From: a virus
Length of the DNA: 44,442 nucleotides
Direction: 5' to 3' (one strand)
IMG/VR virus record: IMGVR_UViG_3300028610_000085
Span: 1 to 44,442 of that record
Every line of letters starts with the position of its first letter. Position 1 is the first letter of the stretch. The notes under the pieces were generated by a model. It saw only the letters and a program-made list of their open reading frames with translations, did no database searches and had not been told where the DNA came from. Shown piece after piece: positions 8,721 to 16,614 of the stretch. Position numbers and translations under genes: made by a program.

Positions 8721-9695
8721 TTACTGATCCAGTACTACATGCCCTTGTGCAACTGCTCTGTATTTATCTAACCCGGTTAGATCATCTTGAACTATAATCT
8801 CAAGCTCTTCAAGTAAAGCTCCATCTAACGGAAGAACAACTCCTCGCTTAGACATTCCTGCCCAGGTACTACGAGCAGCGAAGGCATGTAAACCGCCACC
8901 GATCTTAGACTGAAGTCTATGATCAAACGCCCGATCAATAAACTCTCCGTTATCCCGCCAGTTAAAGTTATTGGTATAGTTACCGTCACTACCTAACTCT
9001 CTAAGTAAGCAACCTATAGCTAAACCTCCTGCAATACCTCCAAAGGTAGAGAAGTCCATAGCAGAGGCATCTTGCATAGTAATCATAATACGAGTAATGT
9101 GTATTTTCTGTAAAGTAGAAGGAGCAATAGAAAAGATACGGTTAGTAATTATAGAACCTAGTACATTTAAATTCGGGTCCCCTAAATCTAATACTACTCC
9201 TGAAGGGAAGTCTCTAGACCAGGGATTATTAACTGTAATGGTGTCTCCGACTACGTTTATAATCTCAGATTGTACATAGTTCTCAGCAGTACGGGCTTCA
9301 ATCACATCCCCAATTACAGCTCCGTGACCTACGTTTAGATCTACAGTATAGCCTCCTTGCAGTACAGCATTCTGAGTAGTGACTATACCTTTCTTTTCAG
9401 TAAACCATACATCGATAGCTTGAGTAGTTAAATCCTGACTATTAACAGGAACTGCTACATTACCTGTTGAAGAGACTTCTATAGGCATAGCAAAACCTAT
9501 ATGCTGAGTCTGCACCCAAGCAGTACTAGACCAGCGAAACCTATCACCTGTATCAATATGTTCTAGGATAGCCCCTGCTTCATCAGCAGTAGGTGTAGGG
9601 AAAGGATCAGCAGCTAGAGTAAGATAATCAGGACGCCCGCCTCTTACTAGCACCGCCTTCTCGGTCAGATTCTTAGGTACATTTTCGTAACTCAT
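8721..9695 (-). CDS. Virion protein of the tail region, unrecognised, 324 aa
   Basis: It starts at an ATG overlapping the stop of the upstream gene (ATGA type, 4-base overlap), with GGAA just upstream, so the two genes are translationally coupled. The sequence is mostly beta-rich, with short repeats of the type found in tail or baseplate accessory proteins. An N-terminal region of ~60 residues ending in DRFRWSSTAWVQ resembles linker segments common in phage structural proteins. No enzymatic motif was seen. Its position between the tail nozzle and the ejection genes makes a tail or connector component likely. Confidence 0.65.
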   Translation of the reverse strand: MSYENVPKNLTEKAVLVRGGRPDYLTLAADPFPTPTADEAGAILEHIDTGDRFRWSSTAWVQTQHIGFAMPIEVSSTGNVAVPVNSQDLTTQAIDVWFTEKKGIVTTQNAVLQGGYTVDLNVGHGAVIGDVIEARTAENYVQSEIINVVGDTITVNNPWSRDFPSGVVLDLGDPNLNVLGSIITNRIFSIAPSTLQKIHITRIMITMQDASAMDFSTFGGIAGGLAIGCLLRELGSDGNYTNNFNWRDNGEFIDRAFDHRLQSKIGGGLHAFAARSTWAGMSKRGVVLPLDGALLEELEIIVQDDLTGLDKYRAVAQGHVVLDQ

Positions 9696-10150
9696 ATTAT
9701 ATTCCAGCCAGTAAGAGTAGCTTTAATAGTGTAACTACTTTTAGTGCTTATGTTAATTCCGTCTACTCTTCCATCTATAAGTTCTGTACCATCACCTATC
9801 AGAGTAACTTTATTGGTAGTAATAAGATCTATTCTTTTCACATCATACCTATAGCCTTCAAAACCTGTAACAGGCTGAGCAGTGATTATTATATCCCCTG
9901 CAGACGCATCTACTTCAATAGTACCGTCAGTCTCTACTATAGTATAGTCAGCAGTAACTAAAGTATTATTTCGCTGCTTAGCTATATAAGCAACAAATAC
10001 TGCATCTGCATCATCGCTACCTGTAAGCAGAGTCTCTATAGCATTATGAATATCAAGTAACGCTTCATATAATACAGGATCTTCTACCTGAGGTACCTGC
10101 CCTAGGCTAAGATCTGTATTAGAATCGTAAGTATTAGTAGGAGCCGGCAT
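9692..10150 (-). CDS. Small virion-associated protein, 152 aa
   Basis: It starts after AGGAAC about 6 bases upstream and lies 9 bases after the nozzle gene. The N-terminal ~45 residues are probably helical. The remainder reads as a regular beta structure (VTADYTIVETDGTIEVDASA and following), the pattern of the small all-beta domains attached to phage tail fibres and baseplates. It overlaps the next gene by four bases. The specific function is unknown; a tail component is inferred from context. Confidence 0.6.
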   Translation of the reverse strand: MPAPTNTYDSNTDLSLGQVPQVEDPVLYEALLDIHNAIETLLTGSDDADAVFVAYIAKQRNNTLVTADYTIVETDGTIEVDASAGDIIITAQPVTGFEGYRYDVKRIDLITTNKVTLIGDGTELIDGRVDGINISTKSSYTIKATLTGWNII

Positions 10151-10159
10151 AATAAGTTC

Positions 10160-11674
10160 CTATCTCCTGCCTGCAGAAGTATAAGTAACCTGCACTGTTA
10201 CCAGATTATACTTACCAATAAATAGAAGTGAATGGTTAACAGCAGTAAGGCGGAAAGAGAAGTCTCTAAGATTCTCAGAAGAAGATATTACACCTCCTTT
10301 AATTGTGCTGCTGGCTTCTTTTCCTTTAAGAGATGCGCGAGAGTACAGATCTAAACTAGCAGATATATCTACATTCTCTACCTCTACTTTTTGCAACGTA
10401 AGAAGTCTGGTTCTAGAGGCTTGCAACTTACCTAGGATAACTACTCCAGAGGAGACTGCACTGGTAGAGAAATCTACTACACTTACAGAACCGTCAGCAG
10501 CTACCATAGCAATACTTTCTTTAGCTATCTCTGTCTGCGCATTTATATATTCAAATACATCTACATGGTCTAGCTTAAGCTTACCCAGTTTTTTCAATCC
10601 GATATCAAATACAAGAGCGTGGGTAAAGGAGGAGATACCGTAAGAGATTACTAGATAGCGGGAGCCTATATACTTAATCTTTTTAAGCATAGTAGCAGTA
10701 AGATCAGTACGAACATAGTCCAGAGCTACTTCATCAAAGTCTTCAAACCGCTTACCCGCCAGGAAATCTGTAACTTCTGGAAGTATAAGCTCTGCTCGCT
10801 GAGAGGTTATTGACTGCAGTCCAGCTTTAGAATATACAAACTGCTCATCTGCATTAGTCTGATAAGCTACTAGATCTAAGCCCAGACCTCCTTTAGAGCT
10901 CTTAACCTCCCGGAACTTAAAAGGAAACTGAGCATTACCTGTATAGGTACCTGCTACAGTATTAGCTGAGGTGTATAGAAGCAGACCAAGAGTATTAGTC
11001 GTACCAAAGAGAATAGCCCCTGCTAGATCTGCTACGTTACCGCCGCCTGCCCCAGTAACTTCACTAGGTACAAAATCAGTAGGGTCTATAGTGCTGCTCC
11101 AAGCAATAGCTTGTTTTGTATAAGCAACCAGATACCCAGAAGAAGCCATAACTCCTAAGATATCAGCAATAGCTAAACCTGTAAGAGTCTCTGCATCTAA
11201 AGAATCGGTAGTTTCATTATAAGTAAAAGAACCTATACCGGAATAAAAGATATGACTTACTCCGTTTACTGTACCTATAGTTATATCTTCTATAGAGAAT
11301 CCGGAACCTCCAGTAAGAGGAAAGGTAGGGGGTACAGTAACCCAAGCAGTAGCATTTAAAGGTAAGGCATATACATTACCTTCTGAGTCCCAAGCTAGAT
11401 GAATCCTGGAAGCAGCATCTCCATAAGCAATTCTTATATCAGAGAAAGATAGCCCGGCAGGTAAATCTCCAGCAGCAGGAATAGTAGGCAGATAAGCTAC
11501 AGAATCAAAACCTTCCTTAGAAGGCATTACGTTATGACAATAAGCTAAACCCGGCCGCTGATCCTTAGCTGGAGCTTCTCCTGCAGTAGACCCTATAATA
11601 GTTCTGGTCTGTTGTTCAGAGAGCATAGGGAAAATAGGAGTATCTAGAGAGATACTATATAGTTGCTGCGCCAT
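10160..11674 (-). CDS. Tail nozzle / beta-propeller-like virion protein, 504 aa
   Basis: The start has AGGGG upstream. The sequence is beta-rich with Ile-Ala-Trp-Ser-Ser and Asp-Pro-Thr-Asp-Phe near residue 195, a following Gly-rich stretch (TGAGGGNVADLAG), and an FPFKFREV-type segment. These recur in the nozzle/hub proteins of many podoviruses, where the protein forms the distal tail tube under the portal and adaptor. The length (about 500 residues) and the position next to tailspike, adaptor and ejection genes fit. The assignment rests on remembered family patterns rather than a search. Confidence 0.65.
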   Translation of the reverse strand: MAQQLYSISLDTPIFPMLSEQQTRTIIGSTAGEAPAKDQRPGLAYCHNVMPSKEGFDSVAYLPTIPAAGDLPAGLSFSDIRIAYGDAASRIHLAWDSEGNVYALPLNATAWVTVPPTFPLTGGSGFSIEDITIGTVNGVSHIFYSGIGSFTYNETTDSLDAETLTGLAIADILGVMASSGYLVAYTKQAIAWSSTIDPTDFVPSEVTGAGGGNVADLAGAILFGTTNTLGLLLYTSANTVAGTYTGNAQFPFKFREVKSSKGGLGLDLVAYQTNADEQFVYSKAGLQSITSQRAELILPEVTDFLAGKRFEDFDEVALDYVRTDLTATMLKKIKYIGSRYLVISYGISSFTHALVFDIGLKKLGKLKLDHVDVFEYINAQTEIAKESIAMVAADGSVSVVDFSTSAVSSGVVILGKLQASRTRLLTLQKVEVENVDISASLDLYSRASLKGKEASSTIKGGVISSSENLRDFSFRLTAVNHSLLFIGKYNLVTVQVTYTSAGRR

Positions 11675-11683
11675 TATAATCCC

Positions 11684-11986
11684 CTACCATATACCTTTAA
11701 ATTTAGTATATACTGCTCCTGCCGGTACAGTAAATACAGAAACCCACACTACAAATTTACGTAAAGCCTGAGTAAACTTCCAACTATCTACCAGACCCTG
11801 AGTAGAAATAACTAAGGTATCTACGCTTTTAGTAGTAGCTTCCTGTGCAAGTATCAACCTCTCTATCTTCAGATCCTGCTCGGAGTTACGCGCGTCACAC
11901 TCATGCACATGCTGATCCAGTCTACGGCGAAGTAAAATCAACTCTTCGTCATCAGGCATATCCGTTTTCCTTATATGTTCACTCAT
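11684..11986 (-). CDS. Tail-anchored membrane protein, XhlA-like, of the lysis cassette, 100 aa
   Basis: The frame is open to 12052, but the better start is the ATG at 11986: it has AGCAGG upstream and avoids overlapping the holin gene. The protein has an acidic/basic coiled-coil-like N-terminal two thirds (LRRRLDQHVHECDARN, then Gln/Lys/Glu-rich) and one hydrophobic segment near the C-terminus (FVVWVSVFTVPAGAVYTKF). This is the layout of XhlA/hemolysin-like accessory proteins that help holins. It lies 28 bases after the holin gene. The function is inferred from shape and context. Confidence 0.6.
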   Translation of the reverse strand: MSEHIRKTDMPDDEELILLRRRLDQHVHECDARNSEQDLKIERLILAQEATTKSVDTLVISTQGLVDSWKFTQALRKFVVWVSVFTVPAGAVYTKFKGIW

Positions 11987-12014
11987 AGTACAGTACCTGC
12001 TACTTATGGTTTTT

Positions 12015-12374
12015 TTACTTACCGCTTTTAGTATTCGTATAGTTAACACCAAAGGACGCAGTAACTATAGCGCCCCACGATGCAGTGATAGGGAGAAACA
12101 ATTCAGCCATAGCCTCTATAGCTTGCTTTCCTTGCGCCAGATCAGTAATGCCAAAGGCGTGAGCTAATACTAGAATAGACATTATCACTAAATAGAAACC
12201 ATAAGCTCTAGAGGCGAAACGAGATAAGTCTCTACGCATCTTACCATTAGGGTCAAGCGTTTTAATCATCAAGCTCTTAGCTTCAGCAGACTCCATATCA
12301 GTTTCTATGAATTCGCTAGCAAGCCGCTCAAGAGAACCAACAGCTCCCCCGGTTAAGAAAGACATAATACTCAT
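12015..12374 (-). CDS. Holin, 3TM / gene-transfer-agent type, 119 aa
   Basis: The N-terminal ~55 residues are amphipathic and charged. They are followed by a first hydrophobic helix (FYLVIMSILVLAHAFGI, about residues 55-73) and a second (LFLPITASWGAIVTASFG, about 91-108). This is the pattern of the holin family described for gene transfer agents (Holin_3TMs), in which an N-terminal segment precedes the paired helices. The protein would permeabilise the inner membrane at the end of infection. The start has GAGGA upstream, and the gene is three bases from the DUF5675-like gene. Confidence 0.75.
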   Translation of the reverse strand: MSIMSFLTGGAVGSLERLASEFIETDMESAEAKSLMIKTLDPNGKMRRDLSRFASRAYGFYLVIMSILVLAHAFGITDLAQGKQAIEAMAELFLPITASWGAIVTASFGVNYTNTKSGK

Positions 12375-12377
12375 TAT

Positions 12378-12830
12378 TTAATCCTCATCTATATAATGAA
12401 TAACTAAGTCACCAGCAATGGCAGCCTCTATGACTTTATTATATAAATTAATATATGCAGACTTAGAAGATCCTACAGCAAGATAATCTGCATCACAGTC
12501 AGATACAGCGCTCTGTCCCACAAGTAAGCACCCTGCAGTATCCTTCTCAGTGTTCCCTATATGAATGAGAATATACTCAAACCCAGGAACATCTAATACG
12601 TGCAGCATACCTTTATGAGAGTCAGGGAACTTAGCTGAGTAGCGGGTATGAAAACCGCCTACTGTACGTACTCCTACCTTATAAACTCCGGCAGGAATAC
12701 GAGTCTCGGCTGCTACTTTATCCTGTCTGTACTCATCCTCTAGACCAAAGCATTGAAACGCTCCGTCTATAAGGACTTGAGATAAAGTAGCATCGTTAGT
12801 AGATACAAACCGCCTGACTGTGATGATCAT
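12378..12830 (-). CDS. DUF5675-like protein, possible cell-wall lysis enzyme, 150 aa
   Basis: The sequence has an RIPAGVYKV segment (about residues 44-52), a following HTRYSAKFPDSHKGMLHV stretch, then YILIHIGNTEKDTAGCLLVG. In the last, His, Asn, Thr and Cys are arranged like the core of DUF5675 proteins, whose HxGN...GC layout recalls L,D-transpeptidase-like folds. It lies directly beside the holin in the place where an endolysin is expected, and no other lysozyme or amidase is visible in the window. An endolysin role is therefore a reasonable inference, not established. The ribosome site is weak (AGAG). Confidence 0.65.
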   Translation of the reverse strand: MIITVRRFVSTNDATLSQVLIDGAFQCFGLEDEYRQDKVAAETRIPAGVYKVGVRTVGGFHTRYSAKFPDSHKGMLHVLDVPGFEYILIHIGNTEKDTAGCLLVGQSAVSDCDADYLAVGSSKSAYINLYNKVIEAAIAGDLVIHYIDED

Positions 12831-12844
12831 AAGAAATTACTCTA

Positions 12845-15058
12845 TTATGTCGCAGGAGATACAGTAGAAGCAAACAGTGTAACAAAGGTTCCAGGAGTAC
12901 CAGATACAGTACAGCGCCATCCAATGATATGCATGTTATTTCCGTCTACTGTAAAGCCAGTATTATGTATGAAATCTCCGGCAGTATGAGTACCTAACAC
13001 AGGCTCTATAGAGCTCCAGTACTCCCTAGGATTCCAAGAGTTACCGTCTTCAATTCTCCGAGCTACAGCACTACCTGCAAAAGGTGTTCCGCTAAGATCT
13101 GTATTACGCGTGACTACAGTATCCGCACCCAGGTTATTAATACCTGCAGAGCCTGCTGCACCGAAGCTATTATTATCAACAATAGTTCCTACTGCCCCAG
13201 CCAAGATACTAACACTATGGCTAGAAGAAGGAAGTAATTCACAGTCTCTGACTTCACAGTTATCGCCTGTAATATTAACTGTTCTTACAGATGCAAGCTT
13301 ACAGTTTATTAGCTTATTGCCATTGCCTACAGGAGCCCAGCAATCTGTACTGGTACTCTGCATATTAAAATCTTCGATTGTGTTATCTGTAGCTGAAGCA
13401 AGTGCTAATCCAATAGCAGGAGTTGTTGTGGTAACTCCCTTGCCTCCTATAAGCTTATTACGTACAGCGTTAGTGTCAAATTTAATAATCTGTCCTGTAA
13501 GAGAAGGAAATTGAGCATTCTTAATAGTATTGTCTTGGGCGTTGTTTATCTCAATGCCGATGTTTGACTGCTGTCTAACTGTGATTCCGTCTATCTCATT
13601 ACCTACGCAATCAAATCCAACTTCACCAGTGATGAACAGAACTCGAGATGTTACAGCATCTTCCACTGTTATACTACTAATCTGATTAAAGGATGTATTA
13701 AACAACTGAACCGCAGTATTACCTGTCTTTTCAATAGTGATAGTACTTACAATATTACCCCAGCTATTAACATCTCCAGTCTCACCTTCAATAGAGATAG
13801 CGCCGCCAGTAGCTCCTACTTCTGTCTGAGCTGAGATAATTACTGAATCAGTAAAAATGTTACTGGTGCATTCGACCTGAACCGTCCAGGCTTTTCGGCC
13901 GATGTTAGAGAAAAAGCATTCAGTCGTTAGGGTATTCTCTGCGAAAGCAAAACCTACACCATTCTCTCCTACTAGATCGCTAGTATCTAGATGCAGTGCT
14001 CGAATAGTAATATCTCGTACATGGTTAGCATCGCCAGTTGTACCGATAGCACCAATTAGCTGACCAGATGTAGATGCGCTGATCAGCTTAAGCTTAGATT
14101 TAAACCCGTCACCATAAATTGTCTGCCCGTCATTAGCAGCAATATTATCACTAAGCTCATAATAGGTAGTAACAGGAGGTACATAGACTGTAGTGTCTAA
14201 AGCTACAGCATCTTTAAAAGCGTCTGTATCGTCAGTAGCTCCATCTCCTCTAGCCCCTAGCTGAAAGACAGTTACTTCTCTGTCAATACTTATCTTAAAG
14301 CCCTTACCTTTCGCATCAAAAAAACCAGAGTTATCAGCATAAAGAGTACTAACAGCGCCGGTAGTTCCATCTGAATGATACTCAGACCCGCCTTTAGGTC
14401 CAGCTACAGTAGCTGCCCAGCCGCTATAAAAGCTAACTGTCTCAATTAAATCAAAGTTAGCAAAGTTAAGTAGTGCAGCTGCTGCTAAGTTATCTGCCTT
14501 AAAAGGAGACTTAGCCATGAGAGCCTTTCTTACCCAACCTATAGTACCATCTCCGCCAGTAGGACGAATAACAAGTTCATTATCATCTACAAAGAAACCT
14601 ACCGCAGCTCCGGTAAGCTTCTGAAAGAAGTCTTCTCCGCCGTCAGCAGCAGTAACTTGACCTTGCGAGTACAGAGTGATTTCTGTACCTACGTAGTCTC
14701 GAATAGCTTGATAGTTAGCTACATAGATATCAGTGTCTCTAACATCCACATTAGCAGTGAGCCCTACATGAGCTTCTACAATGATCTTTTCTCCAGCAAC
14801 TGCTGGGGATACTAGAGAGAAAGAAGTAGTAGTCTGCTCTATAAAGCCTACTACAGGAGCCAGTTTACGAGTACCTAGATCATTTAAATCTGATCCCTGT
14901 CTAAAAACTGCAAGTGCTCCAGTACCTAAAACATAAGCAAAGTCAGTAATAGTAAATAGAGTCTGTCCTGCTGTTGCAGTAATTCGCTGACTTACAATCT
15001 TAGTATCCGAAGAAGTCTGTAGTACTGTACGAGGCTGCCAAATATTAGCTTCGCTCAT
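12845..15058 (-). CDS. Tailspike with parallel beta-helix (pectin-lyase-like) domain, 737 aa
   Basis: Residues 1-130 are a probable virion-binding head. Residues ~130-200 form a linker that includes GWVRKA. At 268-278 the motif LGARGDGATDD marks the start of a pectate-lyase-3 type beta-helix. From ~300 to ~640 there are short Asn/Ser/Thr/Ile-rich rungs typical of right-handed beta-helices (repeated N-T-I-x, D-N-S/T, N-x-I segments), and the C-terminal ~80 residues form a separate beta domain. Such spikes bind and often cleave surface polysaccharide, so this gene likely decides host range. The start has GGAG upstream. The catalytic residues cannot be assigned from sequence alone. Confidence 0.85.
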   Translation of the reverse strand: MSEANIWQPRTVLQTSSDTKIVSQRITATAGQTLFTITDFAYVLGTGALAVFRQGSDLNDLGTRKLAPVVGFIEQTTTSFSLVSPAVAGEKIIVEAHVGLTANVDVRDTDIYVANYQAIRDYVGTEITLYSQGQVTAADGGEDFFQKLTGAAVGFFVDDNELVIRPTGGDGTIGWVRKALMAKSPFKADNLAAAALLNFANFDLIETVSFYSGWAATVAGPKGGSEYHSDGTTGAVSTLYADNSGFFDAKGKGFKISIDREVTVFQLGARGDGATDDTDAFKDAVALDTTVYVPPVTTYYELSDNIAANDGQTIYGDGFKSKLKLISASTSGQLIGAIGTTGDANHVRDITIRALHLDTSDLVGENGVGFAFAENTLTTECFFSNIGRKAWTVQVECTSNIFTDSVIISAQTEVGATGGAISIEGETGDVNSWGNIVSTITIEKTGNTAVQLFNTSFNQISSITVEDAVTSRVLFITGEVGFDCVGNEIDGITVRQQSNIGIEINNAQDNTIKNAQFPSLTGQIIKFDTNAVRNKLIGGKGVTTTTPAIGLALASATDNTIEDFNMQSTSTDCWAPVGNGNKLINCKLASVRTVNITGDNCEVRDCELLPSSSHSVSILAGAVGTIVDNNSFGAAGSAGINNLGADTVVTRNTDLSGTPFAGSAVARRIEDGNSWNPREYWSSIEPVLGTHTAGDFIHNTGFTVDGNNMHIIGWRCTVSGTPGTFVTLFASTVSPAT

Positions 15059-15082
15059 GAGTGTAATCTCCGATAGTTAATT

Positions 15083-15673
15083 TTAGTAGCCTACGTCAAC
15101 TACAGCTGACAGTTTAAGTAAAGAGTATTCTTCTGCAACAAGTTGAGCTTGAGCATTAGACTCTTCTATCTGCCCTGTAGCTTTAAATATTGTTCTAGCT
15201 GCCTCATATACTATAGAGTAAGGCGCCTGCTCTGCTACCCAAGAAAGGTAAGCCCCTTCTCTTACTATAGGATATACATAAACCCCTAAGAGAGCTTTAG
15301 AGAACTCTACATTAGAGCGAATCTCTAATACTCGTCCAGCTACATAAGCAATATCTGTGAGATTACAACCGTAAGAATCTAATACTTCTTCGGGAGCTAT
15401 AATCTCTATAAACGCCCCTATATCATCCGTAGCAGAATCTACACGTCTAATATATTTAAATGCACGGAAGTTAGAGAAGAGAGACACATAATCTAAAGAC
15501 TGTCTGAAGTCAGCAGAGTCAAACTCAATACCAGATTCAAATATATCTTTAGAATAAAAATCAGTTTTGTGTGCTTTTAATGTGGCAGCTTTAACTGCTG
15601 ACTTAGTTTCGCCTACTAGGTCAGGACGGTTAGTAATAAGATACACTTCTTCTATCAGCTCATCGAATGTCAT
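15083..15673 (-). CDS. Head-tail adaptor (tail tubular A-like), 196 aa
   Basis: I take the ATG at 15673 (MTFDELIEEV) because AAGGA lies 8 bases upstream. A start at 15694 would overlap the previous gene and lacks a site. The motifs LITNRPDL near the N-terminus, AATLKAHKTDFYSKD, and LSWVAEQAPYSIVYEAA near residues 148-164 are characteristic of the adaptor proteins that sit between portal and nozzle in podoviruses (T7 gp11-like role). It is followed by the tailspike and preceded by a small virion gene. Confidence in a connector role is good; the exact family name is from memory. Confidence 0.7.
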   Translation of the reverse strand: MTFDELIEEVYLITNRPDLVGETKSAVKAATLKAHKTDFYSKDIFESGIEFDSADFRQSLDYVSLFSNFRAFKYIRRVDSATDDIGAFIEIIAPEEVLDSYGCNLTDIAYVAGRVLEIRSNVEFSKALLGVYVYPIVREGAYLSWVAEQAPYSIVYEAARTIFKATGQIEESNAQAQLVAEEYSLLKLSAVVDVGY

Positions 15674-15687
15674 AAGGGTATCCTTAC

Positions 15688-15960
15688 TTACCACATAGCT
15701 ACAATAAGGGAAGCAGTAGTATCAGTAGATCTGATCTGACTAGCACGAATACGCAGGATAGTACCTACAGGTACTGCTTGAAAGATAACAATACCTCCTC
15801 CTTTCATAGTTACTGCAAGATCTCCTACACCGCCTACATAGATCTGACGAGTAACATTAGCTAGATCTGTATCTGCGGGAGTAATAGCAGCTGCAAATGC
15901 TGCAGGTACATCGGTAGCTGTTTCTGCAAAATCACTTACTGTAGTTTTATTGGGACCCAT
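15688..15960 (-). CDS. Small virion protein resembling the RCAP_rcc01079 spike-base family, 90 aa
   Basis: The sequence has the layout D-F-x..ITPADTDLANVTRQIYVGGVGDL, then VPVGTILRIRASQI and a C-terminal TASLIVAMW. This recurs in small proteins annotated as spike-base in gene transfer agents and many tailed phages. The start is set by GAGGA about 8 bases upstream. It sits upstream of the adaptor gene; their open frames overlap slightly, but with the preferred adaptor start there is a 14-base gap. It is probably a small decoration or spike-base component of the particle. Confidence 0.6.
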   Translation of the reverse strand: MGPNKTTVSDFAETATDVPAAFAAAITPADTDLANVTRQIYVGGVGDLAVTMKGGGIVIFQAVPVGTILRIRASQIRSTDTTASLIVAMW

Positions 15961-15994
15961 AACAATATCCTCGTAGTATATTTAATAACTGAAG

Positions 15995-16022
15995 TTAACC
16001 TCCTAAAGATCTAAGAGGTTAA
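15995..16022. promoter_or_regulatory. Intergenic hairpin without U-tract
   Basis: TTAACCTC (15995-16002) pairs perfectly with GAGGTTAA (16015-16022), leaving a 12-base loop. It lies between the 16032-16484 gene and the 15688-15960 gene on the late transcript. There is no T-run on either side, so it is more likely an RNA-processing or stability element than a terminator. The copy of GGAGGTT in the stem could mimic a ribosome-binding site, but the gene downstream has its own GAGGA. Confidence 0.4.
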
Positions 16023-16031
16023 GTACAAGTA

Positions 16032-16484
16032 TTAGTTTGCTACTAGCTTACTAGAAGCAGGAGATACAGTAGAAGCTCCTTCTGTCTTACCCATATCTTT
16101 AATCTCGCCTTTAGCAGCAGCCATAGTTTCTGCTAGCTGCTTAGCTTTATATTCTTCTTCCCACTGCTTCTTAAGAGCGGTCATAGGGTCAGCCTCTTCA
16201 CGAGTCATAAGCTCGCCTTTAGTAATACCGACAAGGCCGCGTTCAATCTCTTCATTAAGATATTCCATAGCATCAGGATCGCAAGTAACAAACTGATGAC
16301 CTATAAAAACAATCTTAGTACCTTTACTAGAGATAAGCTGCATAGAAGTTAGTGCTGACTTATAATGCTGAAACTTAGTACCTGAACTAGCTTTAGTTAC
16401 AGGCGCTCGCAGAGGAGTAGACTGAGTAGGAACAGGGATATCAGAGTTAGCTTTCTGTTGGCCGGTCAGGTGAGAAAGATCCAT
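16032..16484 (-). CDS. Virion or head-completion protein candidate, 150 aa
   Basis: Not assigned to a named family. The central segment (residues ~45-95) reads as a small domain of the type Lys-Gly-Thr-Lys-Ile-x-Phe-Ile...followed by Asp-Pro-Asp-Ala-Met-Glu-Tyr-Leu-x-x-Glu-Ile. This is seen in small proteins next to capsid genes of several tailed phages. Residues ~105-130 are a Lys/Glu/Ala-rich helix, and the ends are low complexity (Ser/Thr/Pro). The start has AGAAGG upstream. It lies just downstream of the capsid gene and its terminator. Confidence 0.6.
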   Translation of the reverse strand: MDLSHLTGQQKANSDIPVPTQSTPLRAPVTKASSGTKFQHYKSALTSMQLISSKGTKIVFIGHQFVTCDPDAMEYLNEEIERGLVGITKGELMTREEADPMTALKKQWEEEYKAKQLAETMAAAKGEIKDMGKTEGASTVSPASSKLVAN

Positions 16485-16543
16485 GGGATTTACCTTCTAG
16501 GTTAAGTTGTCAGGGTAGGATTAATTAGGTAATACTGTCACTA

Positions 16544-16576
16544 GAAAAGCCCTGCACTCATAAGAGATACAGGGCT
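16544..16576 (-). terminator. Intrinsic terminator after the major capsid gene
   Basis: On the minus strand AGCCCTG (16576-16570) pairs with CAGGGCT (16554-16548), a perfect 7-bp stem with a 15-base loop, followed by TTTTC. It begins about 40 bases after the capsid stop codon. A partial terminator here would raise capsid mRNA relative to the downstream tail genes, as in many phages. Confidence 0.75.
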
Positions 16577-16614
16577 AGGAGCACAAGTCAATGTGCCTTA
16601 CTAAGTCCTAAAAC

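Noticed and set aside
13110-13514. Plus-strand frame within the tailspike gene
   Set aside because: It is a shadow of the minus-strand coding sequence with no ribosome site or independent support; the same applies to other frames opposite the late genes.
12845-15058. Diversity-generating retroelement acting on the tailspike
   Set aside because: No reverse transcriptase and no template/variable repeat pair were seen.
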